This document shows, piece after piece, positions 1 through 10,731 of a stretch of 64,000 bases of DNA. Where the stretch lies: assembly GCA_016703625.1 (NCBI GenBank), contig JADJBP010000007.1:1-64000 (forward strand), read 5' to 3'. Each line of letters opens with the position of its first letter. Position 1 is the stretch's first letter. Source of the stretch: Chitinophagaceae bacterium (lineage in GTDB: Bacteria > Bacteroidota > Bacteroidia > Chitinophagales > Chitinophagaceae). The notes beneath the pieces are model-generated. The model did not search any database and was not told the origin of the DNA. It saw nothing but the letters and a program-made list of their open reading frames with translations. The translations under genes and the position numbers were made by a program.

Positions 1-344
1 GTACATCATCTTTATGGGAGATACTGGTGCCCGCTTTGCAGTAAAAATGAAATATCATCCAGCAATACTGCTCTTTTCCCGATCATTTCAAGCTTCTTCT
101 ATATTTCTGGGAACAGGCCTGCCCTGAATTTCCAGATGGGCCGACCCTGGGTCCGCCGCTGTAATCCCATTTATCGATAGCAGATGGTATTGTTGCCCAG
201 GCTTTACTCTACTCGGGATATTGGTGCCCCAGGCTGTTTACGGCCGCTGCGTGCCCCACCGATACAGAAAATACCAAATGCAACACCGGTAGCGTTTATG
301 GCTGTACGCAGCTTATTAATCCTTTTAAATTCCCGGAAAGTTAA
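1..344 (+). pseudogene. Fragmentary coding remnant, unidentified
   Basis: From about 160 to 344 one plus frame stays open for about 60 codons and ends with NPFKFPES and a TAA at 342-344. It contains a cysteine-containing stretch (CPTDTENTKCNTG). A second short frame is open from the window edge to about 127 (GARFAVKMKYHPA and onward). The two would need a frame correction to join, so this looks like the 3' end of a gene entering from the left with indels like those in the next gene. I do not recognise the family. It could also be non-coding. Confidence 0.25.
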
Positions 345-785
345 ATTTTAATGAATTGAGGATAAATGTTGAGCGATTCATATGTTCAAAATTACGAAGC
401 AATTTAATTTTATTGGCGGAAATATATGAATGGTGTAACCCATGAGCTACGTTCGTTCCTTTGCAGGTACCCGAAGGGAATACCTGGCAATATCAGTTTA
501 CATAATTCAAACCACTTTGATTTTATAGCGGGTTTGTAATTTTAAAAACTTTTGTTCTTTTGCTCAACATCGTTGTGTCACTTCTTGTACTGCATACCAT
601 TGAGGAACTTTTTCCAACGGGTTAAAATTTTGTTTTTCAAACCTTACCTTTGCGGCTTAAAACAGGACTATTGCCTGGTTTACGAAATTCAGGCTATAGA
701 GCAGCAATATTTTAATTAAAACAGAAGCCGCGACCTCTCTCCTGAGCATGTCGAAGGATGGAGTGGGTTGGGGTGAGGTAACAAA
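345..785. other. Intergenic region ahead of prfC
   Basis: No credible ORF is seen on either strand. A TACCTTTG element at 645-652 matches the Bacteroidota -7 consensus TAnnTTTG, but no TTTG sits at the usual 19-21 base spacing upstream, so it is only a weak promoter candidate for prfC. The last 50 bases (731-780) hold a dispersed repeat described separately. Confidence 0.4.
731..780. repeat. Dispersed Bacteroidota-type intergenic repeat
   Basis: Two known-looking repeat cores are joined here. CTGAGCATGTCGAAGG (742-757) matches the CTGAGC-NN(N)-GTCGAAG core seen again at 33754-33820 and 35851-35913. The flank ending GGGTTGGGGTGAGGT (765-779) is the reverse complement of the ACCTCACCCCTAACCC element at 54320-54354. 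It ends six bases before the prfC start codon, so it forms part of that gene's leader. Confidence 0.6.
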
Positions 786-2360
786 ATGAAATACATCAAC
801 GAAATAAACAAACGCAAAACATTTGCCATCATCTCTCACCCGGATGCCGGAAAAACCACCCTTACAGAAAAATTCCTCTTATTTGGCGGCGCCATACAAA
901 CTGCCGGAGCGGTAAAAAGCAATAAGATAAAAAGCACGCTACCAGCGATTTTATGGAGATTGAACGGCAGCGTGGTATCAGTGTAGCCACCAGTGTAATG
1001 ACCTTTGAATATGATGGGCATTTGATTAACCTGCTGGATACACCCGGCCATAAGGATTTTGCAGAAGATACCTACCGCACATTAACGGCAGTGGATAGCG
1101 TGGTGCTGGTCATTGACAGCGTAAATGGGGTAGAGGCCCAAACCCGCCGCCTGATGGAAGTAATTGCCATGCGTAAAACACCGGTGATCGTTTTTATCAA
1201 CAAAATGGACCGGGATGGCAAGAACCGGTTTGATCTCCTGGAAGAAATTGAAAATGAACTGAAGATTCAACTGCACCCCATGACCGTTCCCATTAATAGT
1301 GGTAAAGGATTTTAAAGGTGTATGACCTGCATAAAAAAGCCTGGTTTTGTTTACTGCCGGCACCAAAGCCAATGATGAAGATGTACTGGAAATCCATGAC
1401 CTGAACGATGAAATACTGGATAAAAATAGGGAGAAGGATGCCGACACATTGAGGGAAGATGTGGAACTGATTGATGGTGTTTATGGTGAATTGAATATGG
1501 ATGATTACCTGTCGGAAAACTGCCCCGTTTTTTTGGCAGTGCCGTAAATAACTTTGGGGTAAAGGAAATGCTGGATACTTTCATCCGCATTGCTCCTACT
1601 CCCCAGGCCAAGGCATACAACTACCCGGGATATAAAACCTGAAGAAGAAAATTCAGCGGGTTTATTTTAAGATACATGCCAACCTGGATCCCAAGCACCG
1701 CGACCGGATCGCTTTCAGGGTATGCAGCGGCAGGTTTTAACGCAACACCGATTACCACCATGTGCGGATGAACAAAGACGTCCGCTTCAATAACCCGTAT
1801 AGTTTTTTGGCCCGCCAAAAAGAAGTGATTGAAGATGCTTACCCGGGGGATGTGGTGGGATTATTTGATACCGGGCAACTTTAAAATTGGCGATACCTTG
1901 ACCGAAGGCGAGAATTTTTACTTCACCAGGATACCCAGTTTTCACCTGAAATTTTTAAAGAGGTAATTAACAAAGATCCAATGAAAACCAAGCAATTGGA
2001 TAAAGGATTGTTGCAGTTAACAGATGAAGGTGTTGCCCAATTATTTACCCAGTTTGGCGGCAATAAAAAAATTATCGGTTGTGTTGGGGAACTGCAGTTT
2101 GAAGTGATCCAATACCGCCTTTTGCAGGAATAGGGGCTTCGGTGCAGATGAACAGCCTGCCTTTTTTTAAGGCCTGCTGGCTTACCAGCAAAGACCCCAA
2201 AAAACTGGAAGATTTCATCCAGTATAAACAGGCCAATATTGCACTGAAGATAAAGATAGCCACCTGGTTTACCTTGGCCCAAAGCGAATGGTTCTTAAAT
2301 ACCGAGAGTCAGAATAACCCCGATATTGAATTTCATTTTACGAGTGAGATACACAAGTAA
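786..2360 (+). CDS. prfC: Peptide chain release factor 3, frame broken many times
   Basis: RF3 is a GTPase that recycles RF1/RF2 from the ribosome after termination. The N-terminus has the G1 loop [13 protein letters not shown] followed by [14 protein letters not shown], which is characteristic of RF3. Further on come [13 protein letters not shown] (switch I), DTPGHKDF (G3), NKMDRDGK (G4) and the SGKGF-KGVYDL segment. The C-terminal part carries VGELQFEV and ends SEIHK. The total span fits the usual 525-530 residues. At least eight frame changes are needed (near 930, 1313, 1345, 1545, 1640, 1740, 1875 and 2130), more than in any other gene here. Either local sequence quality is poor or the gene is decayed. 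RF3 is dispensable in many bacteria, so real decay is not excluded, but the preserved protein similarity in every segment favours sequencing indels. Confidence 0.85.
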
Positions 2361-2362
2361 GT

Positions 2363-2400
2363 AAAAGTCAACAGTCAAAGTCAAAAGTCAAAAGTAAAAA
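2363..2400. repeat. AGTCAAAA short tandem repeat
   Basis: Degenerate 7-8 base units (AAGTCAAC, AGTCAAAG, TCAAAAGTCAAAAGT) follow the prfC stop directly. Closely similar units (ATCAAAAGTCAAAATTCAAAA) occur inside the HMG-CoA lyase gene near 53180-53200, so this is a dispersed short repeat and not a unique spacer. Confidence 0.55.
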
Positions 2401-2417
2401 TGCATTAATTTAGTAAT

Positions 2418-2613
2418 GTGTACAAGTTCGACAAAACTGTTTGTAAGGCACAAACCTTTGCAGAAGCCGAAAGAAGTAATGTTTTGAAAAAAATTCCTTT
2501 ATCTTAAGGCTTAATCAGGGTTGGTATCTTTCTGCAATGGTTCACAGGTAGATCCCGATAACCTGGTAAAAATGGAAAAGCGTTTAGTTGGCGTTCGAAA
2601 ACATAAAAAATAA
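2418..2613 (+). CDS. Small protein coupled to nucleotidyltransferase, frameshifted
   Basis: A GTG at 2418 opens a short frame starting VYKFDKTVCKAQTFAEAERSN and ending LVKMEKRLVGVRKHKK. Two one-base slips are needed, near 2508 (between IPLS and RLNQGWYLSAMVHR) and near 2550 (before DPDNL). The repaired product is about 65 residues. Its TAA (2611-2613) overlaps the ATG of the next gene as TAATG, which implies translational coupling. Small upstream ORFs of this type accompany DUF6036-like nucleotidyltransferases in Bacteroidota. Its role as the partner or antidote of the enzyme is inferred from position only. Confidence 0.6.
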
Positions 2614-3068
2614 TGGCTAACATTTTCAATGAAGATTTCAGGGATTTTATTCGTGCTTTAAATAAGCATGAAGTTGAATATTTACTTGTTGGCGGTTATG
2701 CAGTTATTTTACACGGATACAGAAGATCTACGGGCGATATGGATATTTGGGTGAATGTTACTGCAGAAAATCATAAAAAACTGGTAAATGCTTTCCTGGA
2801 TTTTGGTTTACCAACAACTGACATATCTGAAGAAAATTTTCTGAGAAACGAAGATCTGGATGTATTTACCTTTGGGACACCTCCGGTTTGTATCGAAATT
2901 TTAAAAAAAGTGAAGGGTTGTAATTTTGATGAGGCTTTTAAAATCAGTGAACAATTTGATGAAAACGGGCTACAGCTAAGGTTTTTGCATATCAATACAT
3001 TAATTGAAGCCAAGAGATCTTCAGGCCGCCATAAAGACCTCGATGATATTGGAAAACTAAGCCTGTAA
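2613..3068 (+). CDS. DUF6036/AbiEii-like nucleotidyltransferase
   Basis: This intact 151-residue protein starts at the TAATG overlap. Residues 20-50 carry the nucleotidyltransferase signature VGGYAVILHGYRRSTGDMDIWV, that is a GG(Y)AV loop followed by the DxD pair that binds metal in this superfamily. The C-terminus has the GRHKDLDDI motif typical of the DUF6036/MenA-like group. Relatives include toxins that modify tRNA 3' ends or other RNAs, and others whose substrate is unknown. It is one of the few intact genes in the first 4 kb. Coupling to the small ORF suggests a two-component unit. Toxicity is a hypothesis. Confidence 0.75.
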   Translation: MANIFNEDFRDFIRALNKHEVEYLLVGGYAVILHGYRRSTGDMDIWVNVTAENHKKLVNAFLDFGLPTTDISEENFLRNEDLDVFTFGTPPVCIEILKKVKGCNFDEAFKISEQFDENGLQLRFLHINTLIEAKRSSGRHKDLDDIGKLSL

Positions 3069-3070
3069 AA

Positions 3071-4295
3071 TGATCATTCCGCAATTTAAAACTTGCGCAA
3101 CGCCATTGGTGGTTTTGACCGCTGATATTCAATTCATACTTTTATTACCATCGTATCACCACCAGCGCCGTATTTGGCGGAGCCCAGGTTCTCGTACATC
3201 AGTAAACATTACGGCTGCTGCCGGGGCAATTTTAATATAAAGGTTATGGGTTTTTCAAGGTTGTGGTGCGTGGCCAAGTATTTTATCATTATAGATCAGG
3301 GTAATGCTGTCGCCATCAATGATGCTGTTATCATACAGGGTAACCGGTCAGGTCCCGGTCAACCATAATTTCTTGCCAGCTCATTTTTCTTTTTCCAGCA
3401 CAATTTCTTTTTCGGCATCAAAATTCAGGGGTTCAACAAATACCGGGTTTATGTCAACCGGTTCATTCATCTTTATTAATGGTATTGATTCTTTTGCCGT
3501 TTTTGGTTTTGTATCTGCAGGTTTTTGTTTTGCAATGTCTTTGTCTGTTTTAACTTTAACATACGCTGGTTTTTTAATTTCCACCGGCTCCACTCCGGGT
3601 GTTTTTTACATGATCCGATATTTCCTCCTTGCTTAATGCGGTTAGATCCGTGCATCGTCCAGGTCGCCGTTGAACCAGTATGGATAGTCTCTGTTATGCC
3701 GGCCTGGAATACATCATAATTGTTGGTGAATTGCCCGCTGCGGGTTTCTGTAATATACCTGCCATCAACCACAGCCTGTTTTGCCATCATAAGTTACAGT
3801 TACACAATACCATTGATTGGTTTTGATGTACGGAGTATAACCGGGTGGAGATGAATGGGCGCCTACGCCATAAAAATTCTGGTGTTGCCTGTCAAGTGGA
3901 TAATTGCAGTTTTCATATCCTGTATATGGACCGTCATCATACCGTAATAAACAATTACCTTTAAATAATCAGCATCAACTTTCATTAAAATAATTTCCAT
4001 GGCATTTACCATTATAAAATCCTGGGGCTCCCCAGGCACTAATGGAAAGCTTATTGTACGTATTTAATGTTGGGCTGTTTAAAATTTTCATGTAAGCACT
4101 TCTTCCATTAAAATGGTACGCACTTTTGGCGTTACCAAACCGGTCGGCTGTTAATGCAGCATTATTAAAGACAGGATGACGATGTTGCCGCTTTCATCTT
4201 TGCATGCCCAAAAGGTACGCAAATAAGCCTTCTCTGTACATCAGCCTGGCTAAAGCAAACCCTGGAGCAAAAATAAAACTGAAAATATTTTTCAT
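3071..4295 (-). pseudogene. Third LamG paralog, heavily disrupted
   Basis: The reverse strand reads as a decayed or error-rich copy of the two LamG genes to its right. It starts MKNIFSFIF (ATG at 4295) with a signal-peptide-like segment and contains KVDADYLKGN, RYDDGPYTG, QNFYGVGAHSSPPGYTPYI and TNQWYCVTVTYDGK. It ends with the same C-terminal module as the middle copy (stop near 3071). The N-terminal half is closest to the 5525-8376 gene, while the C-terminal half is nearly identical to 4313-5443, so it is a mosaic of the two. Many indels interrupt it, clearly more than in its neighbours. It could be a pseudogene formed by duplication or a badly assembled repeat. Confidence 0.7.
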
Positions 4296-4312
4296 AGCGT
4301 CATTTGATGGCA

Positions 4313-5443
4313 TTATTCCCGCAATTTAAAACTCACTACCCCATTGGTGGTTTTGGAACTGCTGATATTCAATTCATACCTTTTATTACCGTCGTAGATC
4401 ACCATCAGCGCCGTATTTGGCGGGATACTGCCCAGGTTCTCGGCATACATCACCAGTTCATTACGGCTGCTGCCGGGTGCAATTTTAATATAGAAGGTTT
4501 TTGGTTTTTCTGTAAGCAGCAGGTGGGTGGCCAGTATTTTATCATTATAGATCAAGGTGATGCTGTCGCCATCAATGATGCTGTTATCATACAGGGTAAC
4601 CGAAATGGAATCCTGGTCAACCGTAATCTCTTTTACCAACTCATTCTTTCTTTTTTCCAGTACCAATTCATTTGCAGGTACAACCGGCGTTGTATCTTTT
4701 TTTACTTCATTTTCTTTACACAGGTTAAATATTTCTTCATCATTCAATGCCCGGTTATAGATGCGGATATCATCCAGGTCGCCGTTCAGCCAGAAAGGGA
4801 AAAATGGATCATCCGATTTACCGAAAAACAGGTCTTCATTATTGGTAAATGTTTCCGGGAAGACCACCGAGTATTTTAATTCGCAGTCAACATACAATTT
4901 TGCCGTTTTGCCATCATTGGTATACAGCACGTTGTACCATTGGTTCTTATTGATGAAATCACCCCCATAGGGGGTAAGCACGGTTCCGGTACCTCTGAAA
5001 TTCTGGTGCAGCGTATCGCATAAAGAACCATTACAGCCGGTGCCCAAAGTATACAACGCATCATCAAAGCGCAGTGCATAATTGCCAGGGTTATAGTTTC
5101 CACCGCCCTTGCTGATGACCTGGCTGGCGTGGCAGATATCATAATAAAAACCGGTGGGCCTTACCCACACCGACAGGCTGATCTGGTCAGAAAAATTCAA
5201 TGTTGGTTTGTTTGAAATGCGCATGTACTGGTATACGCCGTTAAAATGGTATGCACTGTTGTGGTTTCCAAACCTGTCGGCCGTTATAGTTGCATTATTA
5301 AAAACGGGGTGGTTTTTGTTGCCGCTGGCATCTTTGGCATTACCGTTAAAAGGATAATAAGCCATCAAACCTTTATCCAGGTTAACCTGTGCAACACAAA
5401 CCTGGGTTACCAGCAATAAGCAGCATACTAATATTCTCTTCAT
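4313..5443 (-). CDS. Secreted LamG-domain protein
   Basis: An intact 376-residue protein with an 18-residue signal peptide ending VCVA. A LamG/concanavalin-like domain spans roughly residues 20-245 (GLMAYYPFNGNAKDASGN, AYHFNG, SVWVRPTGF, NGDLDDIRIYNRALNDEEI). A separate C-terminal module lies at about 285-376 (VTLYDNSIIDGDSITLIYND, ELVMYAENLGSIPPNTALM), a beta-sandwich-type domain I know as widespread in secreted Chitinophagaceae proteins but without a defined function. There is no T9SS sorting domain. Glycan or protein binding on the cell surface is the likely role. The downstream truncated paralog and the upstream large paralog show that this is a local gene family. Confidence 0.8.
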   Translation of the reverse strand: MKRILVCCLLLVTQVCVAQVNLDKGLMAYYPFNGNAKDASGNKNHPVFNNATITADRFGNHNSAYHFNGVYQYMRISNKPTLNFSDQISLSVWVRPTGFYYDICHASQVISKGGGNYNPGNYALRFDDALYTLGTGCNGSLCDTLHQNFRGTGTVLTPYGGDFINKNQWYNVLYTNDGKTAKLYVDCELKYSVVFPETFTNNEDLFFGKSDDPFFPFWLNGDLDDIRIYNRALNDEEIFNLCKENEVKKDTTPVVPANELVLEKRKNELVKEITVDQDSISVTLYDNSIIDGDSITLIYNDKILATHLLLTEKPKTFYIKIAPGSSRNELVMYAENLGSIPPNTALMVIYDGNKRYELNISSSKTTNGVVSFKLRE

Positions 5444-5524
5444 ACAAAAAACCGGGAGTTAATTGTATAAAATTAAGCATTGTACGGTATTATAAAGCTT
5501 TAATTAAAATGGTTGTTCTGTTTT

Positions 5525-8376
5525 TTAACGTATCAGTAAAAAACTGCCCTTTTGTTCTTCAATACCACAATCTGTGGTTGCCCTGATCACATACACATAA
5601 CCTCCGGCAAGGGCCGGTTTACCTTTATATGTTCCATCCCAGCAGCTGCCGGGGTTTGCAGTAGCAAAAACCTGTTCGCCATAGCGGTTAAAAATAAAAA
5701 TTTCAGTTTCTGGATATACATCCAGTTCTTTAAACCATAGCAATCATTCTTTCCATCGCCATTGGGTGTAAATGCATTGGGCATATACCGGGCAAGGCTG
5801 GCCGTAGTACTTACAAAAACAGTAACACTGTCAATGCTGTTACAGCCGGAGGCATTTATTACCCGCACAAGATATTTTTGTGTGGCAGCCGGTGTGGCAA
5901 CAGGGTTGGGAATGTTTGCACTGCTCAATCCCGTTGCCGGCGACCAGGTATATTGATCACCGCCGGAAGCAAAAAGATTGGCAGAACGGAATGCACAATC
6001 AATATCATTTGATTTACCGGCATTAACCGGGAGCGAAGGTAAAACAGTTAACAAAGCAGTGAATGTACTGTCGAACCCGCAATAATTATCAGTAACTACT
6101 AAAGTGTAAAGTGTTGTTTGAGGGGGATTGGCCCAGGGGTTAATAATGGTTGCATTGGAAAGCCAGGTAGCCGGGCTCCACAAATAACTTACCCTTGTAC
6201 CATTATTGCCATCCAGTTGTATGGCCTGTTGTCCGCAAATTGTAAACGAAGGAGGTGCATTAAGTGAGTCGGGCGAACTGAAATAGATCGTTACGGTATC
6301 CCTGTTAGCACAACCATTGGCATCGGTACCGGTAACGGTATATGTTTGTTGCGTGCTGCCGGTAAAAACCGGGCTGGCAATATTTGGATCATTTAACCCT
6401 GCTGCAGGATTCCAGGAATAGGTTTGAGCACCGGTTGTTGTTAAGGTAATACTTTGGCTCGAACAAAGCGTTGTATCATCGATCGTTTGTACAACCGGTA
6501 ATGGATTTACAAACACATCCACACTGTCAATGGCAGAGCAGCCCGGGCCCGTTGAACCTGTTACATACAATCTTTGTGAACCTGTACCGATAAAATTGGG
6601 ATTGGCTATGTTGGGGTTGCTCACATAAACAGCCGGGGTCCACTGAAAGGTTAGTGCATTTGAATTGGTAGTAAGTTGCAATGGGGACAACATACAAATG
6701 GTAGTATCTGCAATGGTATTGACAACCGGGGGTGGGGTTACAAAAATAGTAACTGAATCGGTTCCTGAACAAAAACTGGGATTACCGGTAACCGTTAGAT
6801 AAAAAGTAGTGGTTGCGCTGATGGTTGCTGTTGGATTTTGAATATTGGGATTGTTCAGGTAGATGGCAGGGGTCCAGGAATAAGTTCCATTCCCGCTTCC
6901 CTGTAAAACATGAGATACCGGACCGTTTGAACAGAATGAAGTATCCGTGCCGGCATTAACGATTATGCCCTGTTCGGGGGTAAAAGTACAATTGGGATTT
7001 GCATTATTAATGGTTGCACCGCCGTTTAATGTTCCGTTGTATGCAGCGTTTCCCTGTTTATTCAATAGGTTATCAAAAGTATAATATCCCTGCAGGCCGG
7101 TTTGTGTAGCAGGATTGGGTAAAGAAGCATTCATATAGGTTTGCAACTGAGCCTGGGTGCGTGCTACATTCCAGATGCGTACCTCATTGATATAACCTAA
7201 AAAGTTGGTTCCTACAGGGTTATTTACTGCATAATCTCCAATGGTGGTGAGCCAGTTATTTAAGACCAGGTTCCCGGCAGCAGCGATCTGGCTTATGATA
7301 ATTCCGTTCCTGTAAAGTTTAAGTGTGCTTCCATCATACACCAAAGCCACATGGTAAGTTTTATTGGTAACCAGGTTATCGCAGGGTGGAGGAGTTAAAA
7401 ACTGTCCGTTCGTTGTTGTGATTCCTGCAAGGTCCATCCGCAACACATAATTGATATCCGTTGTATTTGCATGTTTGGAAACAATATCCTGCCATTTGTC
7501 AGGCCTTGAAACCGGGAAAGAAGAGCAATTAAAATTTGCTTCAACGGTAACCTGGTTTCCACTGATATCAAGATCACCCACAGTAACGCTTTGTCCTACA
7601 GCCTGTGTTCTCAGCCAGTTGGTACAGTTCACGGGACTGGCAATACAACTTCCCAGCGCATTAATTTCATCAACATTTAATGCCCTGTCATAGATCCTTA
7701 TTTCATCAATATCGCCATTAACCCAATAGGGGAAAGAACCACTGTTCAACCTGCCAATATACAGGTCATAAGAATTGGTAAAAGTGGCACTGCCCTGTGG
7801 AGCACTGGTTTTCAGTACACAATCAACGTATAATTTTGATGTAGTGCCATCATGCGTTACAATAACGCTATACCATTGGTTGGTTTGAATATATGGCGTG
7901 TATCCCGGTGGAAGAGAAGCTACTCCCACACCATAAAAATTCTGACGTAACGGATCAACAGGCACAGAACAGTTATTGCCGTTAGAAACTGGGCCATCAT
8001 CATACCTTAAAAAATAATTCCCGGTTAAATAATCGGCATCACCTTTCATTAAAATAGAATTACCATGACAGGTACCGGCATAAAAGCCCTGGGGCTTAAC
8101 CCAAGCTACAAGAGAAAGTTTATTAGTAGTATTAATGGTAGGACTGTTTAATATTCTCATATAACTGCTGCTGCCATCAAAGTGATAGGCACTGTTGGGG
8201 TTTCCCAACCTGTCGGCAGTTAATGTTGCATTATTAAAAACCGGGTTATTATTATTGCCGCTGATATCATTTGCATTTCCAGAGAAGGGGTAATAAGCCT
8301 TTAAACCAAGGTTAAGATCAACCTGGGCAAAACATACGTTTGCTGCTAACAATAAAGGGAGCAATAATTTCTTCAT
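5525..8376 (-). CDS. LamG and SprB-like repeat adhesin with T9SS C-terminal domain
   Basis: This surface protein of about 950 residues has an 18-residue signal peptide and a first LamG domain (20-245, ending GDIDEIRIYDRALNVDEI). A second LamG-type domain follows (about 255-455, with NEVRIWNVARTQAQL). Five SprB/PKD-like repeats come next, each with the form YSWTPA..LNNPNI.NP followed by a cysteine and D(S/R)VT. It ends with a gliding-motility-associated C-terminal domain (YMPNAFTPNGDGKNDCYG, then FIFNRYGEQVFATANPG, ending GSFLLIR), the signal for export by the type IX secretion system. One frameshift near 5740 separates the last 70 residues, so the true stop is at 5525. The likely role is adhesion or surface-glycan binding. 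Cysteine pairs within the repeats suggest disulfides. Confidence 0.85.
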
Positions 8377-8423
8377 AGTGGGTAAATATGGATATAAGTT
8401 CCGGCAAATTACATAAAGATATT

Positions 8424-9758
8424 TTATAATCCAAGGTAATTCTCCGGTGTAATGGCTTTTAATTCTTTTTTTAACGAAGCAGAAATTTTTAACCCGGCAA
8501 TGAACAGGTGAATGGCTTTTTTGTCAATGGCATGTTTACCTCTTGTAAGATCCTTTAACGCTTCATATGGATCAGGATAATTTTCTCTTCTTAATATGGT
8601 TTGAATGGCTTCGGCAACCACGGCCCAGTTTGCTTCAAGGTCGGCTTTAAGTTTTGGTTCATTCAATACCAGTTTCCCGATCCCTTTTTCTGCAGACCGG
8701 ATGGCAATTATGGTATGTGCCATGGGTACGCCAATATTTCTTAAAACAGTTGAATCGGTCAGGTCTCTTTGCAGGCGGGAAACAGGCAATTTTGCTGAAA
8801 AGTGTTCCAGCAAAGCGTTTGCAATGCCCAGGTTGCCTTCTGCATTCTCAAAATCGATGGGGTTTACTTTATGCGGCATGGCGCTGCTGCCGATCTCTCC
8901 TTTTTTGGTCTGCTGCTTAAAATAATCCATGCTGATATAGGTCCACATATCCCTGCAAAAATCGATGAAGATGTTATTGATGCGTTTGATGGCATCAAAA
9001 TGCGCAGCCAGCGTATCGTAATGTTCTACCTGGGTGGTGTATTGCTGGCGCTGTAAACCCAGTTTGGTTTCTGTAAAATCGTTTGCAAAGTTTACCCAGT
9101 TATATTTCGGGTATGCCACATGGTGAGCATTGAAGTTGCCGGTAGCGCCGCCAAATTTTGCAGTAAACGGGATATAACTGAAGAGCTGGATCTGGTTCTC
9201 CAGCCTTTCCACAAAAACCATCATTTCTTTGCCCAGCCTTGTGGGGCTTGCAGGCTGGCCATGCGTTCGGGCCAGCATGGGCACATCTTTCCAGGCCAAT
9301 GCCAGCTTTCCAATGGAATGCTGCAGGTTGATCACGGCCGGTAAATACTCCAGTTCAATACTGTTTTTCCAGAGCAGGGGTATGGCTGTATTATTGATGT
9401 CCTGGGAAGTTAAACCAAAATGCACCCATTCCTTTAAATGGCCTGCTTTGCAATTGTCAAGGGCCGATTTTATAAAATATTCCACCGCCTTTACATCATG
9501 GTTGGTGATCGTTTCTGTTTTTTTTATTTCGGCTGCATTGTCCGGAGAAAAACCGGCAGTCATTTTGAGCAGGTACTGTTTGGTTTTGGCATCCAGTTTA
9601 AAAAATTTCTTTTCGGCCAAAAACAAAAAATATTCAACTTCTACCAGCACCCGGTATTTTATCAGGGCATATTCACTGTAGTATTCTCCCAAATGGGCTA
9701 CTTGTTTGCGGTAACGTCCGTCGACGGGAGATATGGCAGTTAGTTGATTTAAATCCAT
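8424..9758 (-). CDS. purB: Adenylosuccinate lyase
   Basis: This 444-residue enzyme catalyses two steps of purine synthesis, SAICAR to AICAR and adenylosuccinate to AMP, releasing fumarate. It starts at MDLNQLTAISPVDGRY, the standard N-terminus; an upstream in-frame ATG at 9800 would add 14 unlikely residues. Active-site landmarks are TSQDINNTA, TQVEHYDTLAAH and the superfamily signature SSAMPHKVNP near residue 290. The long form with the ISPVDGRY start belongs to the E. coli-type clade. It is divergent from mqnA, whose TTG start lies 36 bases away, so the two promoters share a very short intergenic space. Confidence 0.95.
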   Translation of the reverse strand: MDLNQLTAISPVDGRYRKQVAHLGEYYSEYALIKYRVLVEVEYFLFLAEKKFFKLDAKTKQYLLKMTAGFSPDNAAEIKKTETITNHDVKAVEYFIKSALDNCKAGHLKEWVHFGLTSQDINNTAIPLLWKNSIELEYLPAVINLQHSIGKLALAWKDVPMLARTHGQPASPTRLGKEMMVFVERLENQIQLFSYIPFTAKFGGATGNFNAHHVAYPKYNWVNFANDFTETKLGLQRQQYTTQVEHYDTLAAHFDAIKRINNIFIDFCRDMWTYISMDYFKQQTKKGEIGSSAMPHKVNPIDFENAEGNLGIANALLEHFSAKLPVSRLQRDLTDSTVLRNIGVPMAHTIIAIRSAEKGIGKLVLNEPKLKADLEANWAVVAEAIQTILRRENYPDPYEALKDLTRGKHAIDKKAIHLFIAGLKISASLKKELKAITPENYLGL

Positions 9759-9793
9759 TATGTTGCAGTAAATTTGCCGCAAAAATACGTTAA

Positions 9794-10560
9794 TTGACAC
9801 AGAAGTTAAAAGTTGGGGCCGTTAGTTATTTAAACACCAGGCCGTTGATCTATGGATTTGAACAGGGGAGAATGAAGGAAGAGATGGACCTGGTATTTGA
9901 TTATCCTGCTAAAATTGCTTCATTTTTGATCAATGACCAGGTAGACATCGGCCTGATCCCTGTAGCAGTTATACCGGATCTGGCTGAATACCATATCATT
10001 TCTGATTATTGTATTGGCTGCAACGGGGAAGTGGCCAGTGTTTGTTTATTCAGCGAAGTACCCCTGCATGAGATCAAAACCATTGTACTGGATTATCAAA
10101 GCAAAACATCGGTTGCGCTGTTAAAGATTTTATTGCAGGAACACTGGAAAATTTCTCCAAAACTGGTAGCCGGGGAAAAAATTATGAAAATAGTATTGCC
10201 GGATCCACGGCCGGGCTGGTTATAGGCGACAGGGCTTTGCAGCAAAGGATTAAGTCGCCATATATTTATGACCTGGGTACGGCCTGGAAAGAAATGACCG
10301 GTTTACCTTTTGTGTTTGCTGCCTGGGTAAGCAATAAGAAAATAGACCCGGCATTTATCACAGATTTTAACCGGGCCATTGAACTGGGCTTACAGTCTAT
10401 CGATATTATAGTACAGGAACAAAATGGATGTATGTATGACCTGCATCAATATTATACACAAAATATCAGTTATCCGCTGGATGAAAATAAAAAGGCAGCG
10501 ATGAAATTATTTTTAAATAAAATAAATACTTCCCGGAAGTTGATGCAGCAAACGGTTTAG
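9794..10560 (+). CDS. mqnA: Chorismate dehydratase (futalosine menaquinone pathway)
   Basis: MqnA dehydrates chorismate to 3-enolpyruvylbenzoate, the first step of the futalosine route to menaquinone. The start is a TTG, followed by KVGAVSYLNTRPLIYG, the family's characteristic opening. GLIPVAVIPDL and GCNGEVASVCLFS line the substrate pocket, and AGLVIGDRAL is the conserved motif of the second lobe. One base is missing in the A run near 10178 (GEKNYENSIAGSTAGL after repair), which splits the frame. The repaired length of about 255 residues is normal. This implies a menaquinone-based respiratory chain. Confidence 0.92.
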
Positions 10561-10731
10561 GCCGAAATTGCATTAATTAAAAGCAACCGGGAATAATACT
10601 GTCATTAGGGAATATTATAAATACATGCATCGCTTTAACCACAGTTTGGGTTTTGCTTTTTATGTTTTACATGTTAAGCATGTTCCAGGATTATTTTTAT
10701 AAAACAACATTTGGTTAAGTAAAAAGTTACA

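Noticed and set aside
786..2360. prfC as a true pseudogene
   Set aside because: All domains keep family sequence in one frame or another and the window-wide indel pattern includes indispensable genes. Decay cannot be excluded but is not the simplest reading.
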